Source of the DNA: a virus
Reading direction: 5' to 3' (one strand)
Virus record (IMG/VR): IMGVR_UViG_3300010400_000016
Location: 1 to 41,090 of that record
Length of the DNA stretch: 41,090 nt
Shown piece after piece: positions 19,848 to 27,794 of the stretch. Within the stretch, counting starts at the first letter, position 1. Every line of letters starts with the position of its first letter. The notes beneath the pieces are model-generated. The model ran no database searches. It worked only from the letters and a program-made list of their open reading frames with translations, and was not told the DNA's origin. Made by a program: the position numbers and the translations under genes.

Positions 19848-20561
19848 GTGAGCGTCACCGTGTGGTCGATCGTCGAGACCGCGCTCGCCGGGCACAACGT
19901 CTACGGGCCCGGCGAGCCGGTGAAGCCGCGCGATGCGGACCTGTGTCTCCTGACGCTCAACCAGATCCTCGACGACTGGAACGCGGAGGGGCAGTCGTCG
20001 ATCGCGGCGGTGTGGACGCCGTTTGTGACGACGGGCGCGCTGCAGCCGCACACGATCGGGCCGACCGGCGCGACGTGGACGCTGCCGGTACGGCCTGTGA
20101 CGATCGACGGCGCCGCGCTCGACAGCGGCAACGGGACGTGGACGCCGATCACCGTGCACGACGACCCGCAGTGGTGGAACCGCCGATCGCCGCTCAGTGG
20201 CAGTCTCACCGACCTCTACTACGCGGCGACCGTCCCCAACGGCGCGATCTATTTCGACGGCGTGCCGGCGGGCGGCGAGACGGTGCGCCTGATGACCCGC
20301 ACGGTCCTGGCGGCCTTGACGCTCGCGGCGTCGGTCGATCTGGCGCCGGGCTACGAATCGGCGCTGACCCTGACGCTCCAGGAAGCGATCGCCGACGCCT
20401 TTCACGCGACCGTCTCGGCGACGCTCGAAAAGCGAGCCGGGAAGGCGCGCGCGCGGATCTGGCACAACAACCTGCGCATTCGGAGTCTCTCCTGTCAGGG
20501 GATGGGCTTGCCGGGGATGACGGGCGGCGTGTGGGATGCGCGGACCGGGACATGGATCTAG
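19848..20561 (+). CDS. Tail accessory factor, P22 gp4-like
   Basis: A 237-aa protein starting at GTG 19848. The N-terminus (LAGHNVYGPGEPVKPRDADL, then LLTLNQILDDWNAEG) is the signature of P22 gp4-type proteins, which bind the portal and close the filled head. The C-terminal half (LALAPGYESAL-like LAPGYESALTLTLQEAIADA, then KARARIWHNNLRI) also fits. P22 gp4 additionally has muramidase activity; that cannot be judged here. It sits, as expected, between coat and gp10-like genes. Confidence 0.85.
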   Translation: MSVTVWSIVETALAGHNVYGPGEPVKPRDADLCLLTLNQILDDWNAEGQSSIAAVWTPFVTTGALQPHTIGPTGATWTLPVRPVTIDGAALDSGNGTWTPITVHDDPQWWNRRSPLSGSLTDLYYAATVPNGAIYFDGVPAGGETVRLMTRTVLAALTLAASVDLAPGYESALTLTLQEAIADAFHATVSATLEKRAGKARARIWHNNLRIRSLSCQGMGLPGMTGGVWDARTGTWI

Positions 20562-20692
20562 CAACCGACGACGACACGACGAACGCCGACGTGCTCTCGC
20601 GATCTCGTCGGTGCGAAGGACTCCCCCTCGGAGGCCTCGCATCGGAGTGGTCGGGACTCCGCGACATCCTCAAGAACGGAAGGACACAGCTG
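20562..20692. other. Gap with repeat copy C upstream of a secreted protein gene
   Basis: 131 bp without a gene. It carries repeat copy C (20630-20680). The end of the gap supplies GGAAGGA as Shine-Dalgarno for ATG 20693. Confidence 0.5.
20630..20680 (+). repeat. Dispersed repeat family, copy C
   Basis: GGAGGCCTCGCA at 20630 and CATCCTCAAGAACG at 20665 parallel copy B with a one-base spacing change. The copy runs into the ribosome binding site of the gene at 20693. Confidence 0.6.
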
Positions 20693-21637
20693 ATGCGACG
20701 CCTCTCGATCACCCTCGCGCTCCTGCTCGCGCTCTACGTCCCCGCGCGGGCGCAGAGTTTCGGCTCGCCGCAGACGATCACCGTCGTCGACTCCGGGACG
20801 GCCTGCGTCACGGCGCCAGCGGCGTGCGCGATCTTCCCCCTCGACAGCAACTCGCCCGGCGTGACGCTCGGCATCACCGGCACCTGGACCGGGACGTTGA
20901 CGTTCGAAGGGACCAACGACGGCTCGACGTGGATCGCGCTCGGGTTGACGACCAATCTCGCGACCGGCGCGCAGGCCTCGACCACGACGGCCTCGGGTCT
21001 CTTCGCGATCACCAATGCGGGTGTGATCAGCGTGCGCGCGCGGGCGACCGCCGCCGTCACCGGGACGGCGATCGTGCGCGCGGCGCGGGGTAGCGGCTTC
21101 GCGCGCGGCGGCGTGATCTTCGGGCCGGGCGGGACGGTGACCGCGCCCGTCGGGACGGGCGGCGCGATCGCCGGCGTCGGCGGCTCGATCTTTACCGGCT
21201 GGACGACGACGACGTGCGGGACCGCGCAGCTGAGCAACCTGACGACCGTCGAAACGGACCTCTGTCTCTACGCGATGCCGGGCGCCACACTGGCGACCAA
21301 CGGCAACAAGGTCCGCGTCAGCGTCTACGGGACGGCGGCCTCGAACGCGAACGTCAAAACCGTCAAGTTGTATTTCGGCGCGACGGTCATCACGACTCTG
21401 GGGACGTCGATCAACGGCGTCGGCTGGATGGCGACGGCGGTCGTGACGCGGACGGGCGCCGCGACGCAGGTCGCCGGGTCGATCGGGCTCGGCGCGAACG
21501 GCGCCGCGGTCGCGTCGCAGGCGACGGCGCCGACTGAAACCCTCTCGGGCGCGGTGACGATCAAGGTCACCGGCCAGAGCGGCACGGCGGGCGCGGATCT
21601 CACGCTGACGTCGATGGTCGTGGAGTGGATCGCCTAG
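20693..21637 (+). CDS. Secreted beta-rich virion-region protein
   Basis: A 314-aa protein with a textbook signal peptide: MRRLSITLALLLALYVPARA, then cleavage near Ala-Gln-Ser. The mature part has a beta-sandwich-like unit (TGTWTGTLTFEGTNDGSTWI), a Gly-rich linker and a second Thr-rich beta domain. The first unit resembles adhesion or carbohydrate-binding domains of phage tail proteins. A signal peptide on a protein placed among tail genes is odd: virion parts assemble in the cytoplasm. It may be exported to coat the lysogen or to block receptors. ATG 20693 fits its GGAAGGA site. Confidence 0.7.
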   Translation: MRRLSITLALLLALYVPARAQSFGSPQTITVVDSGTACVTAPAACAIFPLDSNSPGVTLGITGTWTGTLTFEGTNDGSTWIALGLTTNLATGAQASTTTASGLFAITNAGVISVRARATAAVTGTAIVRAARGSGFARGGVIFGPGGTVTAPVGTGGAIAGVGGSIFTGWTTTTCGTAQLSNLTTVETDLCLYAMPGATLATNGNKVRVSVYGTAASNANVKTVKLYFGATVITTLGTSINGVGWMATAVVTRTGAATQVAGSIGLGANGAAVASQATAPTETLSGAVTIKVTGQSGTAGADLTLTSMVVEWIA

Positions 21638-21640
21638 CCC

Positions 21641-22795
21641 ATGCGCAGTCCCTCCAGTGGCGGGGCGTTTCTGCCGACGGCGGATTACGACATCCGCGGG
21701 TCGTGGCAGTTCGATCAGGTGCCGACGGCGGGTCCGGCCTCGGATCGCATCGCGACCGTGCGGGATCTTGGCGGAGTGCTGACGCCGCAGCAATTCGGGG
21801 CGAAGGGGGACGGGAGCGCGGATGACACGGTGGCGCTCCACGCGCTGCGCGCCGCGGCCGCGTTGACCAGTGGCGTCACGATCGTCCTGCCGCGCGGGAT
21901 CTACGCCTACACGACGTCGCCGAATTGGTGCCTCCCGGGCGTGCAGATGATTGGCGAGGGCGGCGCGATCTTGCGGCATACCGGCACCGGCGCGGCGCTG
22001 CGCATCGAAGCGGGGCCGGCGGGAATGAATGGCCTCCTGTTCCGCGATCTGACCATCCAAGGGAATGCCCAGACGACGCCGGGCGTGTCGGTGGCGACCA
22101 TCTACCGGTCGACCTTCGAGCGGCTGCGCGTGCAAGGCTGCGCGCTGACCGCGCCCGCCTTCCAGATCGCCGCGGCGGTGTTGAACGAGTTCTCCGGGCT
22201 CGCCGTGATCCCGTCGGACTTCAAGCCCGCGATCGGCTTGCTGTTGGCCGACGCCGACTGCGCCGCCAACACGATCATCAATCCCGAGATGGAAGGCGTG
22301 ACTGGCGCGGGCATCGCGCTCGGCGCGGGCGCGGGCCAGAACGTGTTCATCGGGGGCACCTCCGAAAGCAACGGCATCGGCGTCGACCTCGGTTTCAATG
22401 CCTCGCGCAACATCTTCCTCGGGATCGATTGCGAAGCCAACGCGCAACAGGACATCCGCTGCGCGGGCAGCATGAATCAGTTTCTCGGCGTGGTGGCGGT
22501 GTCGCCGATCTCGCTGACGCTGGACGCGGGCGCGCATTCCAACCACGTCGGTGGCGGGTTGTATCAGTCGATCGCCGTGCAGGCCGGCGCCCTCGGGAAC
22601 GGATTCGTGGGGGTGATCTACAGCTTCACAGCGGGCGGGACGTTCACGGACGCGGGCACGGGCACCGTGAAGCTGGGGGTGTGGAATGGCTGGCTCGGGG
22701 CACCGGAGCGGCCCCTCTTGGCGACAGGCGCGGCGCACACGGTCGACGACGTGATCGCCGCGCTCCAGACGCTCGGCCTTGTGAGGCAAAGCTAG
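21641..22795 (+). CDS. Tailspike, pectate-lyase-like beta-helix
   Basis: A 384-aa protein. Residues ~1-40 form the presumed virion-binding head. Then LTPQQFGAKGDGSADDTVAL, the hallmark of the Pectate_lyase_3 fold, starts a right-handed beta-helix with Gly/Asn-rich turns through residue ~350. The C-terminus (HTVDDVIAALQTLGLV) could be a trimerisation segment. It probably binds and cleaves a surface polysaccharide for adsorption. Its position between gp4-like and gp10-like genes is unusual, as P22 places its spike elsewhere. It is coupled to the next gene. Confidence 0.82.
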   Translation: MRSPSSGGAFLPTADYDIRGSWQFDQVPTAGPASDRIATVRDLGGVLTPQQFGAKGDGSADDTVALHALRAAAALTSGVTIVLPRGIYAYTTSPNWCLPGVQMIGEGGAILRHTGTGAALRIEAGPAGMNGLLFRDLTIQGNAQTTPGVSVATIYRSTFERLRVQGCALTAPAFQIAAAVLNEFSGLAVIPSDFKPAIGLLLADADCAANTIINPEMEGVTGAGIALGAGAGQNVFIGGTSESNGIGVDLGFNASRNIFLGIDCEANAQQDIRCAGSMNQFLGVVAVSPISLTLDAGAHSNHVGGGLYQSIAVQAGALGNGFVGVIYSFTAGGTFTDAGTGTVKLGVWNGWLGAPERPLLATGAAHTVDDVIAALQTLGLVRQS

Positions 22796-24262
22796 ATGAG
22801 TCTCTTCGCCGCCTTCGTCGGCGGCAGTAACCCCGAGCGCTCGCTCACGCTCGACGCGGAGCAGACGATCAACCTGTACCGCTCGACCGTCGAAGCGCCC
22901 GGCACGCCCAAGCAGGCCTACCTGGTCGGCACGCCCGGCCTGCGCCCGCTGGGCACGGTACCGCGGGTCCGCGGCCGCGGCGTCTTCACGCAGGACGGCC
23001 GCACGTGGTGCGTGGTCGGCTACACGCTCTACGAGCTGACGTTTGGCCCGTTCGTCGCGATCGAGCGCGGCCGGATCGCCGACGACGGCTTGCCGGTGTC
23101 GTGGGCCAGTAACGGCGACGGCGGCGGGCAGCTCGCCATTGTCGGCGGCGGGGAACTGAAGATCCTGACGCTCGCGACCAATGTCCTCTCGGCCGCGATC
23201 GCGCTGCCGCTGACCAAGGCGCCGCGCATGATCGGCTTTCTCGACGGCTACTTCGTCCTCTCCGAAGCCGACAGCCTCCAGGGCTGGTTTTCGAACCTGG
23301 AGAACGGCCTCATCTGGGACGCGCTCGACTTCTTCACGCGCTCGACGGCGAGTGATCACATCGTCGCCATGTGCTGCGCGAATTCGCGCGTCTGGATCTT
23401 CGGCGGGGAAACGTTCGAAGCCTACGAGGACGTCGGCGACGCCGACAATCCGTTTCAGCCGATCAAAGGCTCGCTCTGCCCGATCGGGATCGCCGCGGCG
23501 TGGTCGCTCAGCGTCGATGTCGGCACGGTGCGCTGGCTGGGCCAGTCGACGCGCGGCGGCGCGGTCGTCTATCGGCTCGAGGGCTACACCGGCACGCGGA
23601 TCTCGACGCACGCGCTCGATGCGCGGCTCGCGACGGCGACGACGCTCAGCGATTGTGAAGGCCTGACCTACGAGCAGGACGGGCACCTCTTTTACGCCCT
23701 CACCTGTCCCTCGCTCGGCATCGCCGGCGAGACGCACGTCGTCGATGAGACCGAAAAAGCGTGGCACGGGCGATCGGCGTGGAACCAGGCGCTTGGCCGC
23801 GCGGAGCGGTGGCGCGTGCGCGGGCATGCGTTTGTGGGTACGACGCACGTCGTCCTGTCGTGGGATTCGGGATCGATCTGGGCACTCGATCTCGCCACCT
23901 ACGACGACGACGGGGCGATTCTCCGCGCCTCGCGGCGGGCGCCGTATCTCGGGGCGGAGAACGTGGTCGCGTCGATCGATCGCTTCGAATTGGGCGTGGA
24001 GCCGGGCGTCGGGTTGAACGCGGGACAGGGGAGCGATCCGCAAGTCGAGCTGCTCGTGTCGAAGGACAGCGCGAAGACGTGGTTCTCGGCGGGCACCGCG
24101 CGTCTCGGGCCGATGGGCGCCTATGACGATCGGACGTTCTGGACCCGGCTCGGGCAGGCGCGGATCGATCGGCTCGTGCTCGAAGTCGTGATCACCGATC
24201 CGGTGAAGCGGGTGATTGGGCCGGGGGCGTGGATCGATGTCACGCCGGCGAGGGCGGCCTGA
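22796..24262 (+). CDS. Tail hub protein, P22 gp10-like (DNA stabilisation)
   Basis: A 488-aa protein that would bind below the gp4-like ring and keep packaged DNA inside. Early residues (SLTLDAEQTINLYRS, then QAYLVGTPGLRPL) and FLDGYFVLSEADSLQGWFSN, RVWIFGGETFEAYED and GTVRWLGQS are typical of P22 gp10-family beta-propeller proteins. The length matches P22 gp10 (472 aa). The ATG directly follows the tailspike stop. Confidence 0.88.
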   Translation: MSLFAAFVGGSNPERSLTLDAEQTINLYRSTVEAPGTPKQAYLVGTPGLRPLGTVPRVRGRGVFTQDGRTWCVVGYTLYELTFGPFVAIERGRIADDGLPVSWASNGDGGGQLAIVGGGELKILTLATNVLSAAIALPLTKAPRMIGFLDGYFVLSEADSLQGWFSNLENGLIWDALDFFTRSTASDHIVAMCCANSRVWIFGGETFEAYEDVGDADNPFQPIKGSLCPIGIAAAWSLSVDVGTVRWLGQSTRGGAVVYRLEGYTGTRISTHALDARLATATTLSDCEGLTYEQDGHLFYALTCPSLGIAGETHVVDETEKAWHGRSAWNQALGRAERWRVRGHAFVGTTHVVLSWDSGSIWALDLATYDDDGAILRASRRAPYLGAENVVASIDRFELGVEPGVGLNAGQGSDPQVELLVSKDSAKTWFSAGTARLGPMGAYDDRTFWTRLGQARIDRLVLEVVITDPVKRVIGPGAWIDVTPARAA

Positions 24263-24957
24263 TGCCGGCTCCGGGCGCGCCGCCGATCACCGTCGACTTC
24301 CAGGATCCGCAGACCAAGCAGATCGCGGAGGTCTGGCGCATCTTCCTGCGCAACCTCTCGGCCTTTGTCGGCACGCTGGCGCCGATTGATGCCGGCTACC
24401 TGACCACGAAAGCCGCGCCGTCGCTGACGGGGGAGGTCAATCTCGGCGCGCTCGCGAGCGGGTATCTGAAGATCGCCGTCGCCGTCGGCATCGCGACGCC
24501 CTCCACGGTCGCGACGCTTCCACAGGCGGACATCACGGGCCTCCCCGCCGCGCTGACCGCGCTGACCGCGGCGGACGCCGCCGAAATCACCGCGCGCAAC
24601 GCCGCGATCGCCGCGGCCATCACCGCCGCCCGTGCGCCACGCGTGACGAGCGTCGTGACGAGCGGCACACCGACGCCGGACGCGGACACGACCGATCTCT
24701 ACACGCTCACCGCGCAAGCGGCGGCGGCGGCGTTCGGGAATCCGACCGGCACGCCGGTCAACGGGCAGCAGCTCCTCGTCCGGATCAAGGACAACGGCGG
24801 CGCGCGCGCGCTCACCTGGGGCACGGCGTACGTGGCGGGCGGCGTCGCGCTGCCGGCGACCACAGTGCTGTCGAAGATCCTGACGCTGACCTTTCGCTAC
24901 AACACCGACAACGCGCTCAACAAGTTTCAGTTGCTGCACTCGGCACAGGAAGTCTAA
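24262..24957 (+). CDS. Tail-associated protein
   Basis: A 231-aa protein starting at a TGATG junction. Residues ~1-30 (FQDPQTKQIAEVWRIFLRNL) look like a virion-docking helix, followed by an Ala/Thr-rich helical spacer. The C-terminal ~90 residues (TDLYTLTAQAAAAAFGNPTG, then GQQLLVRIKDNGGARALTW) match a small beta domain found at the end of many phage tail and fibre proteins. It may be a fibre or needle-like component. Confidence 0.7.
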   Translation: MPAPGAPPITVDFQDPQTKQIAEVWRIFLRNLSAFVGTLAPIDAGYLTTKAAPSLTGEVNLGALASGYLKIAVAVGIATPSTVATLPQADITGLPAALTALTAADAAEITARNAAIAAAITAARAPRVTSVVTSGTPTPDADTTDLYTLTAQAAAAAFGNPTGTPVNGQQLLVRIKDNGGARALTWGTAYVAGGVALPATTVLSKILTLTFRYNTDNALNKFQLLHSAQEV

Positions 24958-24959
24958 CG

Positions 24960-25613
24960 ATGGCGAACCGCTACGGTCAGCTGCTCAGTGATCCGCGACC
25001 CGATCCCGGCCCGATGCCGCCGGGCGTGCCGCCGTGGTGGTCGCCGACGCCGGAGCCGGTCGGCGGGTATGGCCCGTCGCCGACGCTGTCGCCCGGCGGA
25101 CCGAAGCCGCCCGGGATGACGCGCGTGAATCCGGACGGCACGCCGTGGATGCCCGGTGGCCCGACGCCGGTGCAGGTCAATCCGGACGGCTCGCCGTACG
25201 GGAAGCCGCCGGCGCCGCCGTTGCTCGACCCGGGGCCGATTCCGCCGTTCGTACCACCCGCGCCGCTCGATCCGCCGGGCGGTTTCGGCCCGATGCCGCC
25301 GCCCTGGGGGACGCCGAAAACGATCGGGCCCCCGGAGCCAACGGGCGGGTATGGTCCGCTGCCGCCGCTGCCGGCGCCGAAGCCGGTTGGATCGCCGGAG
25401 CCCGTCGGCGGCTACGGTCCGCTGCCGCCGCTCGGCGGTCCGCCGCCGCCGAAGGCGTTCGGATCGCCGGTGCCGGTGGGCGGCTACGGCCCGGTCCCGC
25501 CGCTGGGAGGGCCCGGGAAACCGTTCGGCCCCTCGATGAGCGACGCGCGCGCGCCGGGCGCGTCCTACGGCGACTACCTGCGCGGGCGATCGCGCGGACG
25601 CCGGAGTTACTGA
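24960..25613 (+). CDS. Pro/Gly-rich repetitive protein
   Basis: A 217-aa protein with very biased composition. Its unit of about 13-16 residues centred on PEPVGGYGPLPPL recurs four times with variation (near residues 30, 122, 145 and 170). Related NPDGSPYG/NPDGTPWM units lie between. It ends in a basic GRSRGRRSY. It should be intrinsically disordered or a polyproline-II rod. Placement between tail and internal-protein genes suggests a virion protein. Frame and third-position G/C bias are clear, so it is not an antisense shadow, even though the opposite strand is also open. Confidence 0.7.
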   Translation: MANRYGQLLSDPRPDPGPMPPGVPPWWSPTPEPVGGYGPSPTLSPGGPKPPGMTRVNPDGTPWMPGGPTPVQVNPDGSPYGKPPAPPLLDPGPIPPFVPPAPLDPPGGFGPMPPPWGTPKTIGPPEPTGGYGPLPPLPAPKPVGSPEPVGGYGPLPPLGGPPPPKAFGSPVPVGGYGPVPPLGGPGKPFGPSMSDARAPGASYGDYLRGRSRGRRSY

Positions 25614-25614
25614 G

Positions 25615-26961
25615 ATGGCCAACAGCGGACTGAATACGAACGATCCCGCGCTGGTCGCCAAGCAGGCCGACTGGCTGCGCACGTGGCTCGCGACGCCCGA
25701 AGGGAAAGCGGCGACGGCGCAGGCGGGCACGAGCACCGTGAAGGTGCCGCCGGTGCCGGGCGCGCCGAAAGGGAGTCCGGGATCGGTCGGGCGCGAGCTG
25801 ACCTTCACCGACGGCGCGATCACGCACGTCAAGGAAGGCGGCAGCGTCTGGGGCCCGCTCCTGCTCGCGGGCGCGATCGCGGCGACCGGCGGCTTGGCCG
25901 GCGTCTATGCCGCGGGCGCGGCCGGTGGCAGCGCGGCGGTGGGCGGCGGCGCCGCGGCAGCCGGCGGGGGAGCCGCCGCGGCAGGAGGCGGCGGCGCCGC
26001 GGCCGCGGGTGGGACGACGGCCGCCGGGATCGGCGGCGCGGCGCTGCGCTACGGCGCGCCCATCGCCGGCAATCTCGTCAACGGCATCATCCAGTCCCGC
26101 GCGTCGTCGGACGCCGCCGACGAGCAGCAGAAGTACCTGCAGCAGGCGCTCGACTACGAAAAAGAGAAAGACGCGTACCAGCGCGGCGTCGATCAGCAGG
26201 CGGTCGCGCGCGAGGAGAGCCGCTACGCCGGCTACCAGGATCGGATCCGCGGCTTCATCGACAACGGGCAGTCGAGCAACGACCGCATGGCGAGCCTGCT
26301 CGGGTTGCCGGCCAGGCCGGGCGGCGGCGGCGGTGGCGGCCGCGGGGGCGATTCCGGCGCGGGCTACACGCCGAGTCAGACGCCGCAAGCCAAAGCGGCC
26401 TGGGCGGGCTTCGACGCGCTCTTTCCCGGCGAGACGTTGACGCCGGCGATGTTGAAGGCGAAAGAGGCGGAGTTGAAGGCGCTCGGGTTCACGCTGCGGC
26501 CGAACGCGAAGGGCGAAGTCGGCAAGATTCAGTACGGCACCGATCGGATCGCGGACGTGATCCAGGGCGCGGGCACCGGCGTGAACAAAAAGCAGCAGCT
26601 GTACGGCGGTCCGCCGCCAGGCGGCGATCTCCCGCAGAGCGATCCGCGGCTGCCGTCGGCGGCGCCCGTGCGCGCGGCCATGCCGCCGACGAGTGTCACG
26701 GCGCCGAGTGGCATCGCCGTCGCCCCGAGTGCACCGATGGGCGCGAGCTCTGACGGCATCGGGATCAATCCCGGTGTGCGCCCGCCGCCGATGCCGACGG
26801 CCGCGCCCCCGCCAGCGCCAGCGCGCACACCCGCGCCGGCGGCCGCGATGCCGACGGCGATGGTGACGGTCATCGCGCCGACCGGGCAATCGAAACAAGT
26901 CCCCGCGTCCCAAGCGGCCTACTGGCAGGCGAAGGGCGCCACTGTGCAAGGAACCGCGTAA
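25615..26961 (+). CDS. Internal (ejection-like) virion protein with Gly/Ala-rich hydrophobic segment
   Basis: A 448-aa protein. A polar N-terminus is followed at residues ~80-155 by a long Gly/Ala hydrophobic tract (WGPLLLAGAIAATGGLAGVY onward), able to insert in a membrane. A charged helical part (QQKYLQQALDYEKEKDAYQR), a Gly-rich linker and a Pro/Ala-rich C-terminus follow. P22-type phages carry three internal proteins that are ejected to build a channel; this is the most membrane-like candidate. Family identity is inferred from layout and composition only. Confidence 0.65.
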   Translation: MANSGLNTNDPALVAKQADWLRTWLATPEGKAATAQAGTSTVKVPPVPGAPKGSPGSVGRELTFTDGAITHVKEGGSVWGPLLLAGAIAATGGLAGVYAAGAAGGSAAVGGGAAAAGGGAAAAGGGGAAAAGGTTAAGIGGAALRYGAPIAGNLVNGIIQSRASSDAADEQQKYLQQALDYEKEKDAYQRGVDQQAVAREESRYAGYQDRIRGFIDNGQSSNDRMASLLGLPARPGGGGGGGRGGDSGAGYTPSQTPQAKAAWAGFDALFPGETLTPAMLKAKEAELKALGFTLRPNAKGEVGKIQYGTDRIADVIQGAGTGVNKKQQLYGGPPPGGDLPQSDPRLPSAAPVRAAMPPTSVTAPSGIAVAPSAPMGASSDGIGINPGVRPPPMPTAAPPPAPARTPAPAAAMPTAMVTVIAPTGQSKQVPASQAAYWQAKGATVQGTA

Positions 26962-27794
26962 TGTCTGACTGGTTCGACGACAATCCGCCGCCGCCCGACA
27001 ACTGGTGGGAGGGCCCCGCGCCGCCCGGGCACCAGGGCCCATGGCCCCCGCCGCTGCAGCCAGGCCAAAGCTACGGCGCGAATCCCGGCGAGGTCACCGG
27101 CAGCGCGGAGCCGACCGCCGTCATGGAACGCGGCGCCCCGCCGGGCCCGGCGCCGGCGTATCAGTTGGATCCCGGCGCCGTGACCAACAGCGGCGGCCAC
27201 GGCGGCTCCAGCGGCGGCGGTGGCGGGCAGATGGGGCTGCCGACGAGCGGCTTCGGCGCCTACCCGGGTCCCTACCAGAGCGATCCGAACGCGCCCGTGT
27301 ACGAAGAGCTGGCGGCGTATGTCCCGCCCGAGTGGACGGGCGGCGACTACGTCAACCCGACGCAGGCGGAGCTCGAAGCGTCGCCCGGCTATCAGTCGCG
27401 GTTGAACGAGGGCCTGAAGGCGCGCACGCGGATGGCCGCGGCGGGCGGCACGATCCTGAACGGCGGCACCTTGAAGGCGCTCGATCGCTACGGGCAGGAC
27501 TACGCGACCAACGAGTACCAGACGCTGCGCGGCAACACGATGGAGCAGTACAAGCAGCGCTACGGGCAGTTCCAGGACAAGGCGGGCATGAGCCTGCAGG
27601 CGCGGACCGTCAACGCCAACGAGCACCAGAACTCGTTTCAGAACCGGACCAACACGTATCTCCAGGGGAACACGCGCACGCTGACCGACTACATGACGAA
27701 CCTGACGGCGCGGCGGAATGCGGAACTCGATTATTGGGGCCGGCTCCAGGATGTGAATCAAACCGGGGCGGGGCTCGCGGGCGGGAGCCGATGA
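26961..27794 (+). CDS. Internal virion protein candidate
   Basis: A 277-aa protein with a Pro/Gly-rich, Trp-containing N-terminal half. Its C-terminal half is helical, with a recognisable phage pattern: SPGYQSRLNEGLKARTRMAA, then ALDRYGQDYATNEYQTLRGN and QRYGQFQDKAGM. This C-terminal module recurs in virion proteins of short-tailed phages next to ejection proteins. Start at ATG 26961 overlaps the previous stop; the next gene starts by ATGA. Confidence 0.65.
   Translation: MSDWFDDNPPPPDNWWEGPAPPGHQGPWPPPLQPGQSYGANPGEVTGSAEPTAVMERGAPPGPAPAYQLDPGAVTNSGGHGGSSGGGGGQMGLPTSGFGAYPGPYQSDPNAPVYEELAAYVPPEWTGGDYVNPTQAELEASPGYQSRLNEGLKARTRMAAAGGTILNGGTLKALDRYGQDYATNEYQTLRGNTMEQYKQRYGQFQDKAGMSLQARTVNANEHQNSFQNRTNTYLQGNTRTLTDYMTNLTARRNAELDYWGRLQDVNQTGAGLAGGSR

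Noticed and set aside
20693-22795. Diversity-generating retroelement acting on the tailspike
   Set aside because: No reverse transcriptase, template/variable repeat pair or Avd gene was found.
20558-24043. 1161-codon open frame on the minus strand
   Set aside because: Shadow of the gp4-like, secreted, tailspike and gp10-like genes; Arg/Asp/His-rich composition typical of antisense G+C-rich DNA.
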